Virus record (IMG/VR): IMGVR_UViG_3300009104_000152
Coordinates: 1 to 20,273 of that record
Reading direction: 5' to 3' (one strand)
Source of the DNA: a virus
DNA length: 20,273 bases
The first letter of the stretch is position 1, and each line of letters opens with the position of its first letter. Shown in pieces: positions 6,773 to 14,150 of the stretch. Below the pieces are notes generated by a model. The model worked only from the letters and a program-made list of their open reading frames with translations. It had not been told where the DNA came from and did not search any database. The position numbers and the translations under genes are program-made.

Positions 6773-7215
6773 TATTGACCCGCCATAAATTTGCGCCATT
6801 CAATGGTGTTTCTGATTGTTTGATGTCTCCATGTGATATTATCCATACATCTCTTAATGAAGTCTACAGTGACTTCAAGATATTCTATTTTAGATTTTAA
6901 TTTAACTAAATCTTCATCTGAATTGAAGAAGTAATTCATATCATTCTTCATGATTTTAAGACCATCGAATGGGTCTTTTTGCCAACCAAACTTCTCTATA
7001 GTATCGTCATCTAACTTACCTGTAAACCACAACCACTTATACTTTAATAGTTCGTTGTAGTCAGTGTTTAACTTCTTAAGTAGTAATACTTTGTTGGTTA
7101 GTTCGTCTGAATATTTTGCGTGGAGTTTGGGAACTTCTAAAGATGCAGAATCAAGTTCTATATCATCAATAATGCAATCCTTTTCCCACTCAGCTTTAAG
7201 TTCTTGTAAGTTCAT
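6772..7215 (-). CDS. uvsY: UvsY recombination mediator protein
   Basis: UvsY loads the UvsX recombinase on SSB-coated single-stranded DNA. At 147 residues it is close to T4 UvsY (137) and shares its layout: an acidic N-terminus (MNLQELKAEWEKDCIIDDIELD), a Lys/Leu-rich middle with YKWLWFTGK (59-67), and a C-terminal helix ending IEWRKFMAGQ, which parallels the T4 ending MRAFEAGK. Position next to uvsW supports the call. No Shine-Dalgarno precedes the ATG. A late-type octamer lies about 30 bases upstream and a TATAAT at 7229-7224. Confidence 0.85.
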   Translation of the reverse strand: MNLQELKAEWEKDCIIDDIELDSASLEVPKLHAKYSDELTNKVLLLKKLNTDYNELLKYKWLWFTGKLDDDTIEKFGWQKDPFDGLKIMKNDMNYFFNSDEDLVKLKSKIEYLEVTVDFIKRCMDNITWRHQTIRNTIEWRKFMAGQ

Positions 7216-7223
7216 AATATACC

Positions 7224-7251
7224 ATTATAACACAATATAGTAGTATTTATA
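7224..7251 (-). promoter_or_regulatory. Promoter region upstream of uvsY (late octamer plus TATAAT)
   Basis: An exact TATAAATA (7251-7244) occupies the 43-base gap between the tail-tube paralogue and uvsY; its start would be about 7238. A separate TATAAT at 7229-7224 could be a sigma70 -10, with a start close to the uvsY ATG, but its -35 is poor. Either or both may be used; recombination genes in T4 are expressed both before and during late phase. Confidence 0.5.
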
Positions 7252-7258
7252 AGGGGTT

Positions 7259-7804
7259 TTAAGACTTGGTTGCTATGTCGTAGTATGAGAATCTAAATGA
7301 TACATTAACTAGTGCTGGTTCTGCATCAGCACCAGATTCTAGTTCAATTGAACCTAATGCAATAGGAAATGCATCATGGAATCTAATATATCTGTTTGCG
7401 ATATTTTTATTTGTGTTGATAACTAGTGTTATATCTGAGTATTGATTTAAGTCATTTGCAGTAGATTGTAAAACATTTGTACCTGATTTTGCAGTTCCGG
7501 TAAATGTTCCATACAATTCTGGATCACTTAAAGGAACTATAGAGTCTATCCAATTGTATATCTCTACAAAGTTCTGTAAGTCTTCGTCTACTAAGAATGA
7601 TACTTCTAATGTATCGAATGATGCCTTATCGCCTGGAAAGAAAGCTTCTAAACCAACACCAGCAGGTTGAACTGTTTCTCCAAACTGAACACCTGGTATG
7701 TTTACTGTTCTAACATAATATTCTACAGTAGGGACTTTATCTATTAGAAGTCTAAAGTTATTTTTATTTAGAATCGATTTGTTTATATCTGTTTTTATAC
7801 CCAT
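7259..7804 (-). CDS. Tail tube-like structural protein (gp19/gp54 superfamily)
   Basis: This 181-residue protein looks like a paralogue of the gp19 tube protein encoded at 13653-14150. Matching blocks are NNFRLLI (15-21) with gp19 NRFRVFI, FHDAFPIALGSIELES (142-157) with gp19 FFNMFPTSIGAIDLSY, and a final VNVSFRFSYYD with FDVEFQYSHWE. The middle, FDTLEVSFLVDED, fits the tube beta-sandwich. It could be the tube initiator (gp54 role), a minor tube or baseplate subunit, or fill the position after gp23 where gp3 is often found. It has its own hairpin and late-type promoter upstream and no Shine-Dalgarno. Structural role likely; exact place in the tail unknown. Confidence 0.72.
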   Translation of the reverse strand: MGIKTDINKSILNKNNFRLLIDKVPTVEYYVRTVNIPGVQFGETVQPAGVGLEAFFPGDKASFDTLEVSFLVDEDLQNFVEIYNWIDSIVPLSDPELYGTFTGTAKSGTNVLQSTANDLNQYSDITLVINTNKNIANRYIRFHDAFPIALGSIELESGADAEPALVNVSFRFSYYDIATKS

Positions 7805-7809
7805 GCTAC

Positions 7810-7817
7810 TATTTATG
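7810..7817 (-). promoter_or_regulatory. Late-type promoter (CATAAATA) abutting the tail tube paralogue
   Basis: CATAAATA on the minus strand (7817-7810) differs from the T4 late octamer at one base. Only 5 bases separate it from the ATG at 7804. Using the T4 spacing, +1 coincides with the A of the ATG, predicting a leaderless message. Confidence 0.4.
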
Positions 7818-7818
7818 C

Positions 7819-7842
7819 AAAAGGGGACCGTAGTCCCCTTTC
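7819..7842 (-). terminator. Terminator hairpin after the 71-residue gene
   Basis: AAAGGGGAC (7820-7828) pairs perfectly with GTCCCCTTT (7833-7841) around a four-base loop. On the minus strand the 3' arm ends in TTTT then GC, so the U-tract is short. It lies between the stop at 7860 and the next ATG at 7804 and should separate these two units at least partly. Confidence 0.65.
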
Positions 7843-7859
7843 TTAGTTAATAAAAGTAT

Positions 7860-8075
7860 TTACTTCTCATTAACGAACTCATTCAACTGTCTAGCAGTCG
7901 CAATGACTTCTTCCGTAGAAACGAATTGGTCACCTAGTGCCCTTTTATCGTTTGGGAAGTTTTCATTGTGAATACCAATAGCCTCATTATCTCTGTAGAG
8001 GTTTCCTTCTAAGAGACCTTGTGCTTGGTTTAGTAAGTCGGCTCTGATTTCGAAGCCTGATTTTGGTTGTGACAT
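7860..8075 (-). CDS. Conserved-looking small protein of unknown function, 71 residues
   Basis: I cannot name this protein. It begins MSQPKSGFEIRADLLNQAQG and reads as a soluble, mixed helical protein with no membrane segment or signal peptide. The ribosome site is the strongest in the window (AGGAGG at 8086-8081, 5 bases from the ATG). The gene sits alone between the gp23 terminator and another hairpin, so it forms its own transcription unit. A weak late-promoter-like sequence (TATAAAGT, about 8120-8128) may drive it. Its place next to the major capsid gene and its strong ribosome site suggest an abundant late protein, perhaps a virion or assembly factor; this is inference. Confidence 0.75.
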   Translation of the reverse strand: MSQPKSGFEIRADLLNQAQGLLEGNLYRDNEAIGIHNENFPNDKRALGDQFVSTEEVIATARQLNEFVNEK

Positions 8076-8138
8076 AATTTCCTCCTGTGTGTATGTGTGT
8101 TATGTCTGTATCTTAATGATACTTTATATTTAGTGCAT

Positions 8139-8167
8139 AAAAAAAGGGGTCTCGAAAGACCCCTTTT
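8139..8167 (-). terminator. Strong intrinsic terminator after gp23
   Basis: A perfect 11-base-pair stem (8142-8152 with 8157-8167) closes a four-base loop that reads TTCG on the minus strand. It is followed by a run of seven T on that strand (8145-8139). It lies 35 bases after the gp23 stop and is the clearest intrinsic terminator in the window. Confidence 0.9.
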
Positions 8168-8202
8168 AACTTTGAACTGTAGTTCTACTACAATAGAGTT
8201 TC

Positions 8203-9507
8203 TTACATAATGTTAGAAACTACCATTTTTCTGTAGTATTGGTTAGTTCCATCAGTCGCAAGACCGTTAGCAGGTGTAGCACCTACGAATGGGTTTGAAA
8301 CCATTCCGTATCTTGTTTTGAAACCGATTTTAGGTTGGAAAGTATTTTCGCCAACAGCACGAACCATTTGTAATGGAACATATGGGCAATAGAACATACC
8401 AGCGTCATAAGGGTTAGTACCTCTATAACCAACTGTCATGTAGTCTGCGCCAGCATATGGATCAACATATACTTTAACTCTTCCGTTAAGAACACCGGCG
8501 AAAGTATTGCCTGTGTCATCAACATTCAAGTTAGTGGAAAGTGCAGGTGCGTAATCTAATACACCAGCCATTGAAAGAGCAGATGCAACATCACTTGAGC
8601 AAAGGATAAAGTTACCTTTTCCTCTACGAGTTTCTTTTGCAATTGTGTTTGATTCTCTTTCGATTTGGAACAATAAACCTTTGAACTTCTCAACTGACCA
8701 TCTTCCGTTAGCGTCAACATCTAAGTTGAAAGTACCAGCAGTTGCTGTTGCGGCTGCACCAGTTTTTGCTTGGTTGTTTACTTCCCTTACAACTTCTCTG
8801 TTAATCTCTGCAAGTATTTCACTTGAAAGAATGTTTGCTAACTCAGATTCAGCGTCAAGACCGTGGATTGCTTTTAAGTCTTGTGCAAGTTCTAGAGTGT
8901 ATTCTGCTTTTAATGCTCTGGATACAGCAGTCACAGTTGATTTTTCAATTGTGAATGACATTTCAGCAAATGCGTTATTAGCGGCATCGCCTAATGCTTC
9001 AGCTGTAGCTGTGCTCATACCAGTAGAAGTAGCGTTTTGATACGCACTACCACCAGCAAATGGATCACCTTCTGGATCAGCATCAACACCAGCGTTGTCA
9101 GTGTTAGCTGCGGCTGAATGAGCAGTTCTCGGCTCATTAACACCCATAGCTTCTGAATTTGCTAATCTTGTACCTGAAGGGTAATCTTGGTATCTTGCTT
9201 TCATAGCGAAGATAAGTCCTGTAGGACCAGTCATTGGTTGAACACCACAAATGTCGTAAGCAACGAGATTTGGCATAGCTCTTCGAACTAGTGAAATTAG
9301 GATAGGATCCCAATTACTAATTCCAGTGCCAGTAGCATTTAAAGGTGCTGCTTCCTCAAGAGTTTGGCGGTCTTCTGCAAGTGCCTTCTCTTGGTTTTCT
9401 AGGATTACAGCAGTGACGGCTCTTTTGTAGTTGTCTTCGATTTTAGGTAAATCGGAGTGCTCTAGAATAGGGCTCCACTTTTCTTGTAAATTTTCTGATA
9501 AAAACAT
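8203..9507 (-). CDS. gp23: Major capsid protein gp23
   Basis: This is the precursor of the main head subunit (HK97 fold), 434 residues against 521 in T4. The N-terminal propeptide resembles other gp23 (FLSENLQEKWSPILEH). A gp21 cleavage site fits TLEE/AAPLN, cutting after Glu52, with conserved NATGTGISNWDPILISLVRRAMPNL just behind it. The rest carries the expected blocks around GPTGLIFAMKARY and the C-terminal FQPKIGFKTRYGM. An AAGGA ribosome site precedes the ATG. It follows gp22 by 18 bases and is closed by a strong terminator, so it ends the head-gene unit. Confidence 0.97.
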   Translation of the reverse strand: MFLSENLQEKWSPILEHSDLPKIEDNYKRAVTAVILENQEKALAEDRQTLEEAAPLNATGTGISNWDPILISLVRRAMPNLVAYDICGVQPMTGPTGLIFAMKARYQDYPSGTRLANSEAMGVNEPRTAHSAAANTDNAGVDADPEGDPFAGGSAYQNATSTGMSTATAEALGDAANNAFAEMSFTIEKSTVTAVSRALKAEYTLELAQDLKAIHGLDAESELANILSSEILAEINREVVREVNNQAKTGAAATATAGTFNLDVDANGRWSVEKFKGLLFQIERESNTIAKETRRGKGNFILCSSDVASALSMAGVLDYAPALSTNLNVDDTGNTFAGVLNGRVKVYVDPYAGADYMTVGYRGTNPYDAGMFYCPYVPLQMVRAVGENTFQPKIGFKTRYGMVSNPFVGATPANGLATDGTNQYYRKMVVSNIM

Positions 9508-9525
9508 TTCTGATTTCCTTTAAAT

Positions 9526-10935
9526 TTAACCTAATGGTTGTAGTTTACTAATTGCAGATGAATACTGAGTCATAGTAGGATCTAGAACAGTTTCTTCACT
9601 TGAAGTAAATTCACCAGTTCCTTCTTCTACTCTCGTTTCTTCTGCGATGTCTTCTTCTTTTGGAAAGTAAGCATTCTTAAGTTCTTCAACTTTATCACTA
9701 AAGTCTTCAGCACTTGTGAAGTCTACACCTTCTGCAAGAGAAACCATCTTCTCTGTTTGTGATTCAGTTAGGTCATTACATGCCTCTCTAATCACATTGC
9801 CTCTTTTGAGTTGGTCGTTCTCAGCAACTACATCCATATTCTTCTGGACTTCACTGTCGAGTTTTTCTTCCATCTCATCAAGACGATTTGCGAGTTCATC
9901 AATAACATTGTACTTATCTTCTGGAACTTCAACATAATGTTCTACGAACAATGTTTTAAGTCCTTCGATGAAGTTATCTGTCATTTCTGACCTCAAACCT
10001 CTTTCGATTGCAAGTTCGTTTTCTTTCGTCCACTCTTCTGCACAATAGGATAGATATTTGTCAACGGCCTCTGCGAGGTCTTCTTTGACTTTATCTACTG
10101 AGGTTTCTAAATTCTTCTCGTAAGTTGTTTCTAATTCTTCTTTGATTTCAGCAACTTTTGAAGATACAGCGGCTTTGAAGATAGTTCTTGCTTTCTCAGA
10201 ATTTTCTTCTGATAGTTCAAGTGCTTCTGAGATTTTCTCTAGGTCGTCTTCTATTTCCATCTCAACTAACTCAGACTCAACTTCTGTAGACTCTTTAGTA
10301 GTTTTCTTTTCATCAACTTCTTCTTCGTCTTCATCATCTTCGTCTTCGTCTTCTTCTTCGTCACCTTCGTCTTCTTCTTTAGCTACTTTTTCTTCAAGCT
10401 TCGAATAAGTTTCTGCAACTGTTTCTTCGTCTGAACCCTTTAAGAATTCTACGATATTTCTTGCAATTTCTGCTTTAGTCAAGGATTCGTCAACCTCTTG
10501 AGTTTCGTCCTCAGACTGTACCATTTCTGAATACATAGTCTGTAAGTCTTCTTTACTCATATCCTTCATAGTGTTGACCATAGCCTTGATTGTTTGCATT
10601 TTGGAAGGAGCTTCTTCAGCGATTGTATCTTCTGAATCTTTATCTTCTTCCTCTTTTACTTTTTTCAACTTAGGTTGCTTCTCGGCAGGAGCTTCCCCTT
10701 TCTGTTGAGCGTCACCACTCACTTCTTTGGTTCCTTTCTCTGCACTTTTAATAGATGCAACTGCTTTGTCAACAGGATTTTCTTCTGGTTTGACGACTTC
10801 ACCTTTACCACTTTCAATTTTAGCGGCATCAGATGAACCTTGCTTAACAGGTTTTGAGTCACCTTTTTGAGCTTTAGAATCTGGCTGAAGAGCCTCTTCT
10901 ATTGCCTGTTCTAGGTTTTTTTCTAAATCTGCCAT
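9526..10935 (-). CDS. gp22: Prohead core scaffold protein gp22
   Basis: gp22 is the internal scaffold around which gp23 assembles and which gp21 later degrades. The call rests on its place between gp21 and gp23, its very high Glu/Lys content and its predicted coiled-coil character (EELETTYEKNLETSVDKVKE and neighbours). At 469 residues it is much longer than T4 gp22 (269). The extra length is a Lys/Ser/Pro-rich N-terminal half and an almost purely acidic stretch at about 187-209. The DNA there is a run of GAA/GAC-type triplets, so length may vary between relatives. AGGAG lies before the ATG, downstream of a late promoter. Confidence 0.88.
   Translation of the reverse strand: MADLEKNLEQAIEEALQPDSKAQKGDSKPVKQGSSDAAKIESGKGEVVKPEENPVDKAVASIKSAEKGTKEVSGDAQQKGEAPAEKQPKLKKVKEEEDKDSEDTIAEEAPSKMQTIKAMVNTMKDMSKEDLQTMYSEMVQSEDETQEVDESLTKAEIARNIVEFLKGSDEETVAETYSKLEEKVAKEEDEGDEEEDEDEDDEDEEEVDEKKTTKESTEVESELVEMEIEDDLEKISEALELSEENSEKARTIFKAAVSSKVAEIKEELETTYEKNLETSVDKVKEDLAEAVDKYLSYCAEEWTKENELAIERGLRSEMTDNFIEGLKTLFVEHYVEVPEDKYNVIDELANRLDEMEEKLDSEVQKNMDVVAENDQLKRGNVIREACNDLTESQTEKMVSLAEGVDFTSAEDFSDKVEELKNAYFPKEEDIAEETRVEEGTGEFTSSEETVLDPTMTQYSSAISKLQPLG
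10314..10379. repeat. Low-complexity trinucleotide tract inside gp22
   Basis: A run of TCT, TTC, CTT and GTC triplets on the plus strand encodes the Asp/Glu block of gp22. It also creates a spurious poly-Ser frame on the opposite strand. It is an amino-acid composition effect and a candidate for slippage-driven length change. Confidence 0.7.
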
Positions 10936-10970
10936 TTGTTTCTCCTGTTTGAGTTTTAGCTTAACTCTTT

Positions 10971-10978
10971 TATTTATA
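10971..10978 (-). promoter_or_regulatory. T4-type late promoter upstream of gp22
   Basis: An exact TATAAATA on the minus strand (10978-10971) lies in the 45-base gap between gp21 and gp22. The predicted start is about 10965, giving a 30-base leader that carries the gp22 AGGAG site. It would boost scaffold and major capsid expression. Confidence 0.65.
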
Positions 10979-10980
10979 TA

Positions 10981-11634
10981 TTATAGGTTCTCTACGAACT
11001 TTTTCCATAAAATTAATTTGGTTTCTTCAAGTTTATTAAGCCTTGCAGCTTTTAAATCTTTCTGCATTTGTTCGGCGTCTTGTGCTTTAAGAATACCAGA
11101 TTCATAGACCCACTCTACTCCTTCCATGATGCCTTCTACGAAAGCCTCTGGAGCGGAAGGGTCTGCAACGATATCAGCGGCAGTTGCCAATTGAAAATCG
11201 TCTTTAACATATTGAGCACCACCTCGTTGTTCTAGTGAACCTAGACCACGAGAAGATACTCCTAGTTTTGCACCGTCATTAATCAGATTTCTTACAATCT
11301 GACCGTTTGGTGTTGATAAAATCTTTGCTCTCCCCATGAAGTTATTACCATCTTCTTCTAGTTTGGTAATCATGTGAGATACTTTGTCTAAATTGATTGT
11401 TGGACCGTCTGGATGTCCCAACTCACCGAATGCTCTGTCTTTTTTTACGAACTCTTTTACATATCGGTTTACTTCTTTTGCCATTACGGCTTTAGGGTAT
11501 ACACGACCATTTCTGTTTTTTATTTCTGCCTGCATGAATACTCCTTCTATGAAGTATTCTTTTTCACCCTTTTCGTTCTCTTCGACTATTACAGGTGCGA
11601 CTTGATAGTCTGTAAATTCTGATATTAATTTCAT
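10981..11634 (-). CDS. gp21: Prohead maturation protease gp21
   Basis: This serine protease (gp21/herpesvirus-assemblin-like) is packed in the prohead and cleaves gp23, the scaffold and core proteins. At 217 residues it matches T4 gp21 (212). Catalytic elements are GELGHPDG with His74 and GVSSRGLGS with Ser127/128. A conserved AADIVADPSAPEAFV (152-166) follows. A Met-initiated start at 11634 overlaps the gp68-like stop as ATGA and has GGGAG upstream. The C-terminal helix is Lys/Leu-rich. Confidence 0.95.
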   Translation of the reverse strand: MKLISEFTDYQVAPVIVEENEKGEKEYFIEGVFMQAEIKNRNGRVYPKAVMAKEVNRYVKEFVKKDRAFGELGHPDGPTINLDKVSHMITKLEEDGNNFMGRAKILSTPNGQIVRNLINDGAKLGVSSRGLGSLEQRGGAQYVKDDFQLATAADIVADPSAPEAFVEGIMEGVEWVYESGILKAQDAEQMQKDLKAARLNKLEETKLILWKKFVENL

Positions 11635-11939
11635 GTATTTGACTCCCTAATTACTGTTAGTATATCATGTTTTGAGATGTCTTCTTCACCCATCTGTCTA
11701 ATTACATTCTTAATATTCTTCATCTCTTTCTCAGCAGCCTTCATATTTATATATGGGTCTCCCATTGAAACACCATCTATATAGACATGAACTTTGCCTC
11801 GTTTATCCTCTCCGAACCTTATGTCGAGAGTTTTACCGGCGACCTTTTGAGTCTCCTTCTTAACTTCTTTCTGGTCACGAGGAAATTTAAACTTTGCCTC
11901 ATTCAGAATCGTTATTATCTGTTCCCAAGTCTTCGCCAT
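11631..11939 (-). CDS. gp68: Prohead core protein, gp68-like
   Basis: This 102-residue basic protein lies exactly where T4 places gene 68, between gene 67 and the protease. It is called mainly by position; T4 gp68 (141 residues) is a minor internal core protein affecting head shape. The N-terminal part is Lys-rich (EAKFKFPRDQKEVKKETQKV). A compact middle (LDIRFGEDKRGKVHVYIDGV) and helical end follow, with no membrane or enzyme motifs. The ATG lies 41 bases inside the gp67-like gene in another frame; no other Met is available before about residue 58, so the overlap seems real. Confidence 0.65.
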   Translation of the reverse strand: MAKTWEQIITILNEAKFKFPRDQKEVKKETQKVAGKTLDIRFGEDKRGKVHVYIDGVSMGDPYINMKAAEKEMKNIKNVIRQMGEEDISKHDILTVIRESNT

Positions 11940-12084
11940 TGTTCCAATCTACTGACATTTCAACTCTTTTCATGTCGACAGCGTCAGCAGCCTTTTGTTT
12001 GATGCCTTGATTTATAGTTTCTCGTGCATCGTTTAATTTACCAGATTCAATCTGGTCTACTATCTGTTTACTAATTTCTGACAT
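11899..12084 (-). CDS. gp67: Prohead core protein, gp67-like
   Basis: This 61-residue protein starts at TAATG with the gp20 stop, the position of gene 67 in T4. Like T4 gp67 it has an N-terminal helix (SKQIVDQIESGKLNDARETI), a middle with KQKAADAVDMKRVEM, and a short acidic tail (DLGTDNNDSE), though the tail is much shorter than in T4. gp67 is an internal scaffold component needed for correct head shape and is degraded by gp21. Assignment rests on position, layout and weak similarity. Confidence 0.7.
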   Translation of the reverse strand: MSEISKQIVDQIESGKLNDARETINQGIKQKAADAVDMKRVEMSVDWNNGEDLGTDNNDSE

Positions 12085-13610
12085 TAGAATTCATCTCCTT
12101 CTTCTTCACTATGTCCCTCACTATCCATTTCGCCTTGTATTCTAGCGATATCGTCTTCTGAGAAACGAAGTATATGTTTTCTGATATATTCATCAGAAAA
12201 ATACTTACCAACAAATGATTCTGCCTGTGAAAGAGTATCTAATCTTTCTCTGATAATTTCTCCCTCTTTCAATTCTTGGAAGTGATTATCTGTCGCAAAA
12301 TCATAATATATAAAATCTTTAAATGCATCGAACTCTTCTCCTGACACAATGTTTTTCAATATCATTTGTGTTCTGAGTAAATCTGTAAAGAGTCTTGCAA
12401 ACTTAGTCTGTAATCTCTTTGTGAACTTATTAAACTTAAGTTCATCTCTAGATATCTCAGATGCCCTACCCATATTGAAACCATTATCAGCTTCAAGTCT
12501 TGAGATAGGTACATTTAGAGAACGATACAACTTCTTCTTGAAGTATTCTATATCTTCTATCTCTGAAAGATTCATGCCACCTGGAAGAGTTTCAATCTGA
12601 GTTCCTCGACCTCCCTCTCTTCTAGGTAACCAGAAATCTTCCAACATTGACATGTGGCGTCTATCATCTTTGATTTCGCCTGTATCTGCATTATAAACAA
12701 GTTTATTTCTATACTTGTTCATAGTATCTGCAAGATACTGTTCTGCCTTTGCCTTTGGAAGGTTTCCTACATCAATGTAGAAAATTCTTCTTTCTGGTGC
12801 CCTTGAAATCCTATAGATAACAAGTGCATCTTCCATCATTGATAACTGATTCGCAGTCTTCAATGCTTTGTGTAAGTAACCTATGACTACATTCTTAGTG
12901 TAATCTAACATACCAGAAGTTGTATAACTTACTGCCTCTGGTGCGATTCTTACTGTAGAGCCCTCACTGGCACTACCTTTATCGAAACCTTTATCGCTGA
13001 AGATATAAAACTCTTCAACTTTCTTTATTATATCAATCTTGGTTTTAGCGTCTTTCTCTTTCTCGACATTTCTAACCTTCTTGATTTTCAAGGGGTCGAC
13101 ATTTCTTATATCAACCATACCTTGCTGTGGTCTTTTACTGTCAACGACTTTATGGAAATAAATCCTGCCGTCAACATACCACTTTCGGAATAGTTCATGA
13201 GAATTTTGATGAAATTTCATTAAGGAGAGAATCCCCTTAAATTCGTCATGCATCTTGGTTTTGATGCTGTCTGACAATTCTACATCTCTTAAGTCTAATG
13301 AGACTATTCTATCTTGGGTATCTGAAACTATACATTCATTTACTATATCTTCGATAGCAATATCACATTCTGGAACCAGAGATGTTTCACGGTATCTTGT
13401 AATGAGTGCGACCTCATTCTTGATACCGCCTTCCATATCAATATAGGAACCATATGCTCCACCTGATATGAAACCACCTGGTGCTTGTTGGATAATGGGA
13501 GTTCCATCATCCTCAACAGGTGCAACAAAAGAAGCCGCTGACTTCTTTGCTACATCTTTTACTCTTAACTCGTCTTTCTTACGAGTGATTTCAAACCCAA
13601 AAATTTCCAT
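12084..13610 (-). CDS. gp20: Portal vertex protein gp20
   Basis: gp20 forms the twelve-subunit portal through which DNA enters and leaves the head. At 508 residues it is near T4 gp20 (524). Portal-family blocks are readable: YIDMEGGIKNEVALITRYRE near the N-terminus, IYRISRAPERRIFYIDVGNLPKAKAEQYL, then FWLPRREGGRGTQIETLPGG and the stem region with SLNVPISRLEADNGFNMGRA. The C-terminus is acidic (SEEEGDEF). No Shine-Dalgarno is present; a hairpin and a late promoter lie directly before the ATG. The stop overlaps the gp67-like start. Confidence 0.96.
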   Translation of the reverse strand: MEIFGFEITRKKDELRVKDVAKKSAASFVAPVEDDGTPIIQQAPGGFISGGAYGSYIDMEGGIKNEVALITRYRETSLVPECDIAIEDIVNECIVSDTQDRIVSLDLRDVELSDSIKTKMHDEFKGILSLMKFHQNSHELFRKWYVDGRIYFHKVVDSKRPQQGMVDIRNVDPLKIKKVRNVEKEKDAKTKIDIIKKVEEFYIFSDKGFDKGSASEGSTVRIAPEAVSYTTSGMLDYTKNVVIGYLHKALKTANQLSMMEDALVIYRISRAPERRIFYIDVGNLPKAKAEQYLADTMNKYRNKLVYNADTGEIKDDRRHMSMLEDFWLPRREGGRGTQIETLPGGMNLSEIEDIEYFKKKLYRSLNVPISRLEADNGFNMGRASEISRDELKFNKFTKRLQTKFARLFTDLLRTQMILKNIVSGEEFDAFKDFIYYDFATDNHFQELKEGEIIRERLDTLSQAESFVGKYFSDEYIRKHILRFSEDDIARIQGEMDSEGHSEEEGDEF

Positions 13611-13615
13611 AATAA

Positions 13616-13623
13616 TATTTATA
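13616..13623 (-). promoter_or_regulatory. T4-type late promoter abutting gp20
   Basis: An exact TATAAATA on the minus strand (13623-13616) ends 5 bases before the gp20 ATG at 13610. With T4 late spacing, +1 is the A of the ATG, so the message would be leaderless. The first bases of the octamer overlap the 3' arm of a hairpin. Confidence 0.5.
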
Positions 13624-13644
13624 ACTCCCTAAAGGGGGAGTTAT
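13621..13644 (-). terminator. Hairpin between gp19 and gp20
   Basis: ATAACTCCC (13621-13629) pairs perfectly with GGGAGTTAT (13636-13644) around a six-base loop. On the minus strand no T-run follows, so it may be a weak terminator, an mRNA 3'-end stabiliser for gp18-gp19, or a structure controlling gp20 translation. It overlaps the late promoter. Confidence 0.55.
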
Positions 13645-13652
13645 TCACTAAA

Positions 13653-14150
13653 TTAAAGGACTCTTTCCCAATGAGAATACTGGAATTCAACATCAAAGGT
13701 CTCCAATGCATCGACTGTCTCATATGATAAGTCAATAGCACCTATAGAGGTTGGAAACATGTTAAAGAATTCGTATCTCGCAAGAACTGAGTCGTCTTTA
13801 TTTAATTGTTCAACAAATGCTCTGTCTACTAAGTAGTCTAATGAAGTCATACCTTCACCACTGTCTAATTCTTGGATATCTGTTTGCCAAGACTCTAAGG
13901 CAGTTCTTGATGAAAATTCTACATCATTAATAATCGTCACGGTCCAAGGTTCAAATGTTCTATCTCCTGCGAGTTTTAGAATATGTCCTCTGAACTGTTG
14001 TTCAACTACACCTACAGTAGCAGCAGGAATTTGTGCAGACTGACATAAGAATTCAATCTTATTGCCTGTTCTAGGTATAAAAACTCTAAAACGGTTTGCT
14101 CTAGGGCCTCCGCCGAGTAATTGTGCTTTAAATTGGTCTATACTTGCCAT
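13653..14150 (-). CDS. gp19: Tail tube protein gp19
   Basis: gp19 stacks as hexamers to form the inner tail tube. Its 165 residues match T4 gp19 (163). The N-terminus MASIDQFKAQLLGGGPRANRF is typical, followed by FLCQSAQIPAATVG (34-47), TFEPWTVTIIND (65-76) and FFNMFPTSIGAIDLSY (128-143), ending with a beta strand FDVEFQYSHWE. GGAG lies before the ATG. It follows gp18 by 13 bases and shares its late transcript. The protein at 7259-7804 looks like a diverged paralogue. Confidence 0.95.
   Translation of the reverse strand: MASIDQFKAQLLGGGPRANRFRVFIPRTGNKIEFLCQSAQIPAATVGVVEQQFRGHILKLAGDRTFEPWTVTIINDVEFSSRTALESWQTDIQELDSGEGMTSLDYLVDRAFVEQLNKDDSVLARYEFFNMFPTSIGAIDLSYETVDALETFDVEFQYSHWERVL

Noticed and set aside
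10142-10408. Plus-strand poly-Ser frame opposite gp22
   Set aside because: It is the complement of the Asp/Glu triplet tract and has no ribosome site or family resemblance.
11744-11751. TATAAATA within the gp68-like gene
   Set aside because: An exact octamer, but intragenic and over 100 bases from gp21; base composition alone predicts a few such copies, so it is not listed as a promoter.
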